A DNA stretch of 17,231 bases, taken from JBDTGE01 sp050742975. GTDB lineage: Bacteria > Actinomycetota > Actinomycetes > Mycobacteriales > Jatrophihabitantaceae. The notes below the pieces were generated by a model. That model was not told the DNA's origin. It saw only the letters and a list, made by a program, of their open reading frames with translations, and made no database searches. Positions 6,753-12,062 of this stretch are shown here, one piece after another; the stretch's first letter is position 1; each line of letters starts with the position of its first letter. The position numbers and the translations under genes were made by a program. The stretch covers positions 1 through 17,231 of the forward strand of contig JBOGDQ010000210.1 of the NCBI GenBank assembly GCA_050742975.1, written 5' to 3'.

Positions 6753-7051
6753 CCACGGGCGCTCATTATCGCCGAGTGCGCGCAGTGGCTCACGTTGCTC
6801 GATGCGGACGAACACGCGCGAGCTTGGGACCGGCCTGACCTCGTTCGCTCTTACTCGGGACGGGCGCGCGACTCGGCGAAGCTCTCGGTGTGCGATGGGA
6901 AGCTATCGATCTGGACCGGCGCACCGTCCGGATCAAGCGAACGGTGGTACGCGTTAAGGGACGGGGACTCGTCGTCAAGGCATCCAAAACCGCGTCGGGC
7001 ATCCGAATATTGCGCGCGCCTGTTGCTTCCGCGCTGGCCGACGACCCATAA
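6753..7051 (+). pseudogene. tyrosine recombinase (phage-type integrase) remnant, 5'-truncated and frameshifted
   Basis: Two frames must be joined. The first (from about 6753) reads PRALIIAECAQWLTLLDADE then HARAWDRPDLVR; near 6845-6850 it breaks. The second frame carries on with SLLLGTGARLGEALGVRWEA, then IDLDRRTVRIKRTVVRVKGRG and KASKTASGIRILRAP, ending at TAA 7049-7051. This is the start of the integrase catalytic domain: the Arg of GTGARLGEAL is the first catalytic residue and the KTxSGxR segment the beta-hairpin lysine region. The N-terminal DNA-binding domain and the C-terminal HxxR and Tyr boxes are missing, so it is inactive. It lies 116 bases beyond the 3' end of tRNA-Lys, the normal position for an integrase of an element using that tRNA as attachment site. 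Confidence 0.85.
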
Positions 7052-7167
7052 CGACCATCGGTGTAACGCCGATTCATGATTACGGCGCGGGCGATCGCAA
7101 CCGCGTGTAACCGTTCACGACGTCAAGAGCATCGGCCAACGGCATCGAAGGCCCGGCATTACGGGGT

Positions 7168-7243
<76 letters not shown>

Positions 7244-7245
7244 GC

Positions 7246-7261
7246 TGCAGATCACTCTGCA
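7246..7261 (-). other. small hairpin directly 5' of tRNA-Lys
   Basis: TGCAGA (7246-7251) and TCTGCA (7256-7261) form a perfect 6-bp stem around a 4-base loop, two bases from the mature 5' end of the tRNA. In the precursor it would sit next to the RNase P cleavage site; it could also be the end of the vapBC transcript. Confidence 0.4.
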
Positions 7262-7266
7262 CACCA

Positions 7267-7288
7267 CCGGCCCACCGAAGTGGGCCGG
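7267..7288 (-). terminator. strong hairpin between vapBC and tRNA-Lys
   Basis: Perfect 9-bp stem: CCGGCCCAC (7267-7275) and GTGGGCCGG (7280-7288). On the minus strand the loop is UUCG closed by a C-G pair, an extra-stable tetraloop. It lies about 105 bases past the vapC stop, in the direction of vapBC transcription. No U-tract follows. A terminator for vapBC is likely; a tRNA leader structure is the alternative. Confidence 0.6.
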
Positions 7289-7392
7289 AACCAAACTTAG
7301 CATGTCGACCGTGGCGCCCGAGCCTGCCCTGAGCGGGGTGGGAGAACCGCGGGAGCAGCGCCGATGGAACACAGTCGCCGGTTACGCCTCGC

Positions 7393-7833
7393 TCACCTGT
7401 TTGCTTCGGGGCGTCGAATCTGCACGATCTCTACGATGCCCGCCAGACCCGTGAAGTCGTCAGGGTTCGTGGTATACAGCGGCAGTTCCTCGGCGGCGGC
7501 TATGGAGGCGATCATCAGATCGGCAATCCGCTGCCGACGAGTACGACCGGCGCTCACCACAGCCGCGCTGATTCGGCCGAAGATCCGAGCCGCGTCCGCT
7601 TCGAACGGGATCGGGTCGAACTCGTTCTCTGCGCGCTGGAGGATATCGGTACGACGAGCTCGCTCGGCCCGAGCGTTCCGGTCGTTGCCGTGCACGAGAT
7701 GGACACCTGCCGAGAGTTCGGCCAAGGTCACGGCGCTGATCGCGACGGCATGAGGGAGGTCGGCGGGATCGATCCAGCGGCGCAGGATGAGGATATTCGT
7801 ATCCAGAAGACCACGCTCATGTTCAGTGGTCAT
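7393..7833 (-). CDS. vapC: VapC-type PIN-domain toxin ribonuclease
   Basis: 146 residues, normal for VapC. PIN-domain toxins are Mg-dependent ribonucleases that cut tRNA or rRNA and are held inactive by the partner antitoxin. The acidic site is complete: D11 in GLLDTNILI, E39 in AVTLAELSAG, D105 in RQRIADLMIASIA, and the closing LYTTNPDDF (119-127) with N123/D126. Its ATG overlaps the end of the antitoxin gene by 11 bases (7823-7833), so the two are coupled. It lies between tRNA-Lys and tRNA-His. VapC toxins are known to cleave tRNAs, but nothing in the sequence says that these neighbours are targets. Confidence 0.92.
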   Translation of the reverse strand: MTTEHERGLLDTNILILRRWIDPADLPHAVAISAVTLAELSAGVHLVHGNDRNARAERARRTDILQRAENEFDPIPFEADAARIFGRISAAVVSAGRTRRQRIADLMIASIAAAEELPLYTTNPDDFTGLAGIVEIVQIRRPEANR

Positions 7834-8092
7834 ACGGATCGCTCAGGCCGTCGTCGTACACGGCCTGTTGGTCCTTCCGGAGCGCGCCCAGATCGATCGT
7901 GGGTGCTGAGCGTGAACGCTCCGCGAACGTGTCGCGGCCGACGAACCGGGGTCGGCGACGCAGCGGGACGAGTTCGCCGATGCCATGGCCGTCGCGCGTG
8001 ACGGTGAAGGATCGGCCATGCTCGACGGCGTCCATGATCTCCTTCGACCGCATGCGCAGATCACGCTGGCTGATCTCGGGCTGAATGCTCAT
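7823..8092 (-). CDS. vapB: Phd/YefM-type antitoxin of the vapBC module
   Basis: 89 residues. The N-terminal half is the DNA-binding domain of the Phd/YefM family: ISQRDLRMRSKEIMDAVEHG (7-26) and SFTVTRDGHGIGELVPL (28-44), where the strand-turn-strand ending in L-V-P is typical. The C-terminal half (about 50-89, charged, ending GLSDPYDH) is the toxin-binding tail, probably disordered when free. It overlaps the toxin gene by 11 bases. Upstream there is an inverted and directly repeated GTGCTATC element (8104-8130), the likely site of self-repression. No clear ribosome-binding site precedes the ATG. Confidence 0.9.
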   Translation of the reverse strand: MSIQPEISQRDLRMRSKEIMDAVEHGRSFTVTRDGHGIGELVPLRRRPRFVGRDTFAERSRSAPTIDLGALRKDQQAVYDDGLSDPYDH

Positions 8093-8103
8093 GTTCGCAA
8101 CGG

Positions 8104-8130
8104 TAGCACTACGTGCTATCGGGTGCTATC
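8104..8130. promoter_or_regulatory. likely vapBC operator
   Basis: TAGCAC (8104-8109) and GTGCTA (8113-8118) form an inverted repeat with a 3-base spacer. GTGCTATC is repeated directly at 8113-8120 and 8123-8130, with a 10-base period that puts both copies on one face of the helix. It begins 12 bases upstream of the antitoxin ATG. Phd/YefM-type antitoxins bind such short palindromes to repress their own operons. Confidence 0.65.
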
Positions 8131-8204
8131 AGGTCAATACGCCTGGCGAGAGGTTGGCTGCAGTCTTGAATTGCGGGGCGCTCGGTTCGTACATCGGTTC
8201 AGGT

Positions 8205-8281
8205 TGGGGTGAGTGACGGGACTCGAACCCGCGACATCCGCGACCACAACGCGGCGCTCTACCAGCTGAGCTACACCCACC
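8205..8281 (-). tRNA. tRNA-His (anticodon GTG)
   Basis: Cloverleaf on the minus strand with the histidine-specific extra G at -1 (8281) opposite C73 (8208). The acceptor GTGGGTG (8280-8274) pairs with CACTCAC (8215-8209), including one G-U pair. The anticodon arm is CCGCG-TTGTGGT-CGCGG, anticodon GTG, the T-loop is TTCGAGT, and CCA is encoded (8207-8205). It starts 30 bases after the orn stop codon and may be cotranscribed with orn. Confidence 0.96.
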
Positions 8282-8311
8282 ATGCCGGCGACCGGGGACG
8301 CCGAGGCCGGA

Positions 8312-8929
8312 TCAGTCTACCTGGCCCTGGCCGGTACCCAGAACCGCCTCGGCGGCGGCGCGCGCCTCGTCCAGCGACGGCCCGGGCTGGGCCACGAACA
8401 GCGTCCGACGGTAGTAGTCCAGCTCCTGGACGCTCTCGCGGATGTCGGCCAGCGCGCGATGCTCGAGCCCCTTGCCGGGCTGGGACTGGTACACCCGCGG
8501 GAACCACCGCTTGGCGAGCTCCTTGATGGACGAGACGTCGATCATCCGGTAGTGCAGGTGCTCGTCGAGCGAGGGCATGTCGCGATTCAGGAAGCCGCGG
8601 TCGGTGGCGATCGAGTTGCCGCACAGGGGAGCGATGTTCTGCTCGGGAATGTGCTTCTTGATGTACTCCAGAACCTGCTTCTCGGCCTCGCCCAGCGTGA
8701 CGGTCGACGCGCGCACCAGCTCGGTCAGCCCGGACGCCGCGTGCATGTCACGCACGAACGGCACCATGGTCTCCAGCACGTCGTCGGCCACGTCGATGAC
8801 GATGTCCAGGCCGTCGTCGAGGACCTGCAGGTTCTCGTCGGTCACCAGTACCGCCACCTCGATCAGGGCGTCGCGCGCCAGGTCGAGTCCGGTCATCTCG
8901 CAGTCGATCCACACCAGCCGGTTCGTCAC
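8312..8929 (-). CDS. orn: oligoribonuclease
   Basis: 205 residues from a GTG start at 8929. The enzyme degrades very short RNA oligonucleotides (2-5 nt, including pGpG from cyclic-di-GMP breakdown) to mononucleotides in the cytoplasm and is usually essential in actinomycetes. The DEDDh site is complete: D9 and E11 in LVWIDCEMTGLD, D110 in GNSIATDRGFL, H157 and D162 in LEHRALADIRESV. The segment YRMIDVSSIKELAKRWFP (127-144) is strongly characteristic. It is divergent from the carbinolamine dehydratase gene (62-base gap) and is followed by tRNA-His. Confidence 0.97.
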   Translation of the reverse strand: MTNRLVWIDCEMTGLDLARDALIEVAVLVTDENLQVLDDGLDIVIDVADDVLETMVPFVRDMHAASGLTELVRASTVTLGEAEKQVLEYIKKHIPEQNIAPLCGNSIATDRGFLNRDMPSLDEHLHYRMIDVSSIKELAKRWFPRVYQSQPGKGLEHRALADIRESVQELDYYRRTLFVAQPGPSLDEARAAAEAVLGTGQGQVD

Positions 8930-8991
8930 GAGAGCTGAGGCTATACGGCAGCCCGCTACCGTGGGCGTAGACGTACGAACCGGAGGTCGCC

Positions 8992-9300
8992 ATGTCGCAG
9001 GATCTGCTCAACCAGGACGCCGTCGACGCGGCCCTGGCCGCCCTGCATCCGGACTGGTCCGGCACCCCCGAGAAGCTGTCCCGCTCGATCGAGTTCGCAG
9101 ACTTCCCGACAGCCGTCGAGTTCGTGAACCGGATCGCGCCGCGCTGCGAGGAGATCGACCACCACCCCGACCTCGCGCTGCGGTGGCGGTGGGTGGACGT
9201 GGCGCTCGCGACGCACAGTGCCGGCGGCGTCACCGATCTGGACGTGTCGTTGGCGCACATCGTCGACGAGATCGCCGGGGGACTACCGCTCGCCGGCTGA
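8992..9300 (+). CDS. pterin-4a-carbinolamine dehydratase
   Basis: 102 residues. The enzyme dehydrates 4a-hydroxy-tetrahydropterin during recycling of the pterin cofactor of aromatic amino acid hydroxylases; related proteins in bacteria may have other roles. The active-site motif is intact: EEIDHHPDLALRWRWVDVAL (53-72) with the H57-H58-P59 triad, then ATHSAGGVTDLD (73-84) with the second conserved histidine H75. GGAGG (8982-8986) lies 5 bases before the ATG. No aromatic hydroxylase or biopterin gene is in the window, so its physiological partner is unknown. Confidence 0.92.
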   Translation: MSQDLLNQDAVDAALAALHPDWSGTPEKLSRSIEFADFPTAVEFVNRIAPRCEEIDHHPDLALRWRWVDVALATHSAGGVTDLDVSLAHIVDEIAGGLPLAG

Positions 9301-9307
9301 GCGAGCC

Positions 9308-9340
9308 CTGACCGAGCCTTGACCGAGCCTTGACCGAGAC
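9308..9340. repeat. three tandem 11-bp units
   Basis: CTGACCGAGCC, TTGACCGAGCC and TTGACCGAGAC follow each other without gaps; a partial fourth unit (GAGCGAGCC) overlaps the dehydratase stop codon. They fill the 51-base space between two convergent genes. Copy number would be expected to vary between strains by slippage. No function is evident. Confidence 0.7.
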
Positions 9341-9351
9341 GCGACCGCGAA

Positions 9352-9975
9352 CTACCCGGTGGCATCCAGCCAGGCGCCGGTCGCGGGGTCGACGAGCCCA
9401 TCGCGCACCGCCATCGACACGAGCTCGATCCGGGTGTGCGCACCCATCTTGGTCAGCGCGCTCTGCACGTGATCGCGGGCCGTCGTCCGGCAGATCCGCA
9501 ACCGTCGCGCGACCGTCGCGGTGTCGCTTCCCAGGACCAGTTCGCCGAGCACCTCGCGTTCTCGGCCGGTGAGGAATCCGGCGAGGTGCCGGCTGCTGCT
9601 GGGAGCCCACGTCCGCCCCGGCGGCGCGGCTCGCAATGGTGCCCGAGTGCGGCGGGCCCGGCCGACCTCCACGCGTCGCAGCTGCGCCACGATCTGCGCC
9701 AGCGTGGTCGACGACGCCAGCACCGTGCCGGACGGCGTGGTCCGGTCATCGGCCGGCGATCGGACGGCGTCCGCAGGCAACATCATGACGGCTACGTCCT
9801 CGCCCCACTGGGGAACCTGGTCGGTCAGCAGCACGTCGGGGCGGTACCGCGTGACGCTCTCGCGCGCAGCGGGCAGGTGCGATACGACGCCGAGCACCGT
9901 GTCGCCCTGCTGGCGCAGGCACCACGCGAGGGATTCGGCGAACAGGCGCGGCCGAGCGCAGATCACGATGCGCAT
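9352..9975 (-). CDS. LuxR-type regulator with a degenerate receiver domain
   Basis: 207 residues. The C-terminal LuxR/NarL helix-turn-helix is clear: LTGREREVLGELVLGSDTA then RRLRICRTTARDHVQSALTK (about 135-176). The N-terminus looks like a receiver domain (RIVICARPRLFAESLAWCLR then PDVLLTDQVP), with D52 in the place of the phosphoacceptor. However, the acidic pair that binds magnesium is replaced by C6-A7, and the second half of the receiver is shortened (60-105) with no obvious conserved lysine. It may therefore work without normal phosphorylation. Its ATG lies inside the end of the histidine kinase gene (13-base overlap, 9963-9975), so the two are coupled. Confidence 0.85.
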   Translation of the reverse strand: MRIVICARPRLFAESLAWCLRQQGDTVLGVVSHLPAARESVTRYRPDVLLTDQVPQWGEDVAVMMLPADAVRSPADDRTTPSGTVLASSTTLAQIVAQLRRVEVGRARRTRAPLRAAPPGRTWAPSSSRHLAGFLTGREREVLGELVLGSDTATVARRLRICRTTARDHVQSALTKMGAHTRIELVSMAVRDGLVDPATGAWLDATG

Positions 9976-10628
9976 GACCCACCACCACTGTGCGCCTGGT
10001 CCAGGGGCAGGGTGAGCGTGATCCGGCAGCCGGTGCCGTTCGCACCGCGCGCGACGCGCACGTCACCGCCGGCGGTCGCGGCGAACTCGTAGACGGTGCG
10101 AAGGCCCAATCCGGCCTCGTCCACGCGGTCCGGGTCGAATCCCGGGCCGTCGTCCTCGATCCGCACGATGACCTGGCTGCCGACGGTTCGCAGGTCGACC
10201 TCGACCTCACCGGCCGGGCCGGCCGCGTCCAGCGCGTTCCAAACCAGGTTGCGCAGCGCCCGTCCGAGAGCGAGGCGGTCCGCGCGCACGACAGCAGGGT
10301 CGGAGGCCGTGCGGATCCGGGTGCTGGCGCTGATGCGGGCCGTGCGCAGCACCTCATCGAGCATCCGGTCCAGACGCAGCGGGCGGCACTCCCCGGTGGG
10401 TGTGCCGTTACCTGCCGATTGCTCGTGACGCAGGCGGACCAGCAGCTCGAGCCAACTCACCTCGGCCACGAGCTGCCTGACGCGGATGCGGCTCACCGAA
10501 CCCACGTCGGCCGATTCGCTCAGGACGTCCGCGAGGATCCTGATCGTTCCCAGTTCGTGCCGGACGTCGTGCTCGATGCGACTGCTGACATCCTGCGCCA
10601 TGCTCAATGTGGTAGCTGAAGCTGACAT
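9963..10628 (-). CDS. soluble histidine kinase without a sensor domain
   Basis: 221 residues, short for a histidine kinase: only dimerisation/phosphotransfer and ATP-binding parts are present. The phosphoacceptor is H24 in DVRHELGTIRILADVL. The HATPase part has the N-box RNLVWNALDAAG (126-137), the G1 box IEDDGPGFD (157-165), the G2 box GLGLRTVYEFAATAGG (173-188) and the final NGTGCRITLTLPL. There are no membrane segments and no PAS, GAF or HAMP domain, so input must come from a partner protein or from the first 20 residues. It overlaps the downstream regulator gene and is divergent from a full NarL-type regulator (10928-11578); either could be its partner. ATG at 10628; an internal ATG at 10601 is possible. 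Confidence 0.87.
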   Translation of the reverse strand: MSASATTLSMAQDVSSRIEHDVRHELGTIRILADVLSESADVGSVSRIRVRQLVAEVSWLELLVRLRHEQSAGNGTPTGECRPLRLDRMLDEVLRTARISASTRIRTASDPAVVRADRLALGRALRNLVWNALDAAGPAGEVEVDLRTVGSQVIVRIEDDGPGFDPDRVDEAGLGLRTVYEFAATAGGDVRVARGANGTGCRITLTLPLDQAHSGGGSCAS

Positions 10629-10927
10629 TCGTCCGCCACCGTTCCCCCGAGGTCACAAAGCCTACGTCTGCCGTTGCCCGTCACGACCTGCGTTGTTCAT
10701 GGATTGGACGGGTCGGTACTGACATCATCGAAGCGCTGCGTGACTCGGCTCGTACGACCTGCCGAAATTGTCGTGAATGGAATCATCCAGATTTCCCTTC
10801 TATGGAAGGCTTCGTCCGGTGGGTCAGAGGCTCGAACCTCAAGGAGACGAGCGAGTTCGCTTTCGTACATCCTGTGCCGCAAGCGTGCCGCGGCTATGCA
10901 TCGGCTGGCAGTTGAGCGCATCGTGAC
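10629..10927. promoter_or_regulatory. divergent intergenic region between histidine kinase and response regulator
   Basis: 299 bases between two divergently transcribed genes, so both promoters should be here. I see a small perfect hairpin (CCTTC 10796-10800, GAAGG 10805-10809) but no promoter elements good enough to name, and no open frame with protein-like features. Confidence 0.5.
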
Positions 10928-11578
10928 GTGGTGCCGCCGATCTCGGTACTGGTGGTCGACGATCACGTGCTGTTCGCCGACGCGGTGAAGGCGCGCCTCG
11001 CCTTCGAGGTCGACCTGCAACCGGTGACGGTCGCGCACGACCTCGAGGAGGCCACGTCCCGGCTCGCCACGTCGCAGCCGGATATCGCGTTGATCGACCT
11101 GCGGCTAGGCGATGACGACGGCCTCGAACTGGTCGGCCGGGCACGCCACCTGTCGCCGGCAACGCGAATGGTTGTGCTGACCGCGGTCGAATCACCTCAG
11201 GCCACGCTGGATGCGGTCCGAGCCGGTGTACGAACGTGGCTGCCGAAATCGGTGGACACCCGCCGGCTGGTCCGGGCCATCCGTGGTGCGTCCCGTGGGC
11301 AGACGTGGTTCCCACCGAGCGTTCTGGGTCCGCTGCTCGACGCCCTGGCGGGATCGACCCCGGAGGCGCAGGCTGACCCTCTGGAGGCGTTGAGCCTGCG
11401 CGAGCGGCAGGTCCTCATCTGCCTGGCCGATGGGCTGAGCCGAAGCGCGATAGCGGTTCAGTTGCACCTCTCGGTGAACACCGTTCGCAGCCACGTCCAG
11501 AACATCATCAGCAAGCTAGAGGTCCACTCCGCGCTGGAAGCGGTCGCCGTCCACAATCGCGTGGTGCACGCGCGCTGA
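10928..11578 (+). CDS. NarL/LuxR-family response regulator
   Basis: 216 residues from one of two adjacent GTG codons (10928 or 10931); no strong ribosome-binding site. The receiver domain is complete: D11-D12 in VLVVDDHVLF, phosphoacceptor D57 in IALIDLRLGDDDG, T85 in VVLTA and K107 in LPKS. The LuxR-type DNA-binding domain is EALSLRERQVLICLADGLSR then IAVQLHLSVNTVRSHVQNII (about 153-194). Phosphorylation by a histidine kinase should allow dimerisation and DNA binding. The nearest candidate is the divergent soluble kinase, next to which a second, degenerate regulator is coupled. Confidence 0.93.
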   Translation: MVPPISVLVVDDHVLFADAVKARLAFEVDLQPVTVAHDLEEATSRLATSQPDIALIDLRLGDDDGLELVGRARHLSPATRMVVLTAVESPQATLDAVRAGVRTWLPKSVDTRRLVRAIRGASRGQTWFPPSVLGPLLDALAGSTPEAQADPLEALSLRERQVLICLADGLSRSAIAVQLHLSVNTVRSHVQNIISKLEVHSALEAVAVHNRVVHAR

Positions 11579-11619
11579 CAGCCCCTTGCGTCGGTGTGAG
11601 TGCGTGCCACACTCGAAGC

Positions 11620-11889
11620 GTGAGCACTGATGTCCGCACCGCGTGCCCCTCGTGCGGCACCGTCGAGGTGCCGATCGGCGCAGCCAGGCTCGTTGTCGGG
11701 CTCCGCGGAGCGGACGACGGCAATCGCGTCGAGTTCGATTGCCCGAACTGTGGCTCAGCGTGCTGCGACGATGTGGGCGAGCGCGCCACCAGGTTGCTCA
11801 GTGCCGCCGGCATCACCGTGGTCACCGCCGCTCCCGGCGGTGATGCGCTGTCGGCCGGCGAGAACCGGCGCGGCGACGCCATCGACTGA
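11620..11889 (+). CDS. small zinc-ribbon protein of unknown function
   Basis: 89 residues from a GTG at 11620; another in-frame GTG at 11596 would add 8 residues. Two CxxC knuckles, C9-P-S-C12 and C41-P-N-C44, frame a beta-rich stretch (VEVPIGAARLVVGL and NRVEFDCPNCG) and should bind one zinc ion; C48 and C49 are extra cysteines. The second half (ERATRLLSAAGITVVTAAPG) looks like a helix and a strand. It has no signal peptide. It lies 41 bases after the response regulator and before the glycosyltransferase gene, but no operon link is proven. I do not recognise a named family. Confidence 0.72.
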   Translation: MSTDVRTACPSCGTVEVPIGAARLVVGLRGADDGNRVEFDCPNCGSACCDDVGERATRLLSAAGITVVTAAPGGDALSAGENRRGDAID

Positions 11890-11924
11890 ACGACTTCCCG
11901 CAACGCCGGCCGAGTCCTGCGAAT

Positions 11925-11943
11925 GACGTACGCACGTTACGTC
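11925..11943. promoter_or_regulatory. inverted repeat GACGTA-N7-TACGTC upstream of the glycosyltransferase gene
   Basis: Perfect 6-bp arms at 11925-11930 and 11938-11943 with a 7-base spacer; GAATGA also flanks it on both sides as a direct repeat (11921-11926 overlaps the left arm, 11944-11949 on the right). It is in the 173-base gap between the zinc-ribbon gene and the GT gene, about 120 bases before the GT start. An operator for a dimeric regulator, perhaps the nearby NarL-type protein, is possible. Confidence 0.45.
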
Positions 11944-12062
11944 GAATGAGGGAGTTCTTCGCGGGCTGACCCGGCAATTGTGAGAGCACGCCGGAGTCGA
12001 GCCTCGCAGAGTGGCACGTGATCACGCAGGGCTGAGCCGGGCCGGTATCTGGGGGGTGGGCC

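Noticed and set aside
8282..9311. Plus-strand frames opposite orn (8282-8938 and 8577-9311)
   Set aside because: Shadows of orn, which has the complete DEDDh site.
9301..9351. CRISPR-like array in the 11-bp tandem repeats
   Set aside because: Units are contiguous without spacers and far too short.
10820..10850. A T-arm-like GGTTCGAGCC on the minus strand, suggesting a tRNA or attachment-site remnant
   Set aside because: The stem does not pair beyond four bases and no anticodon arm, acceptor stem or CCA accompanies it.
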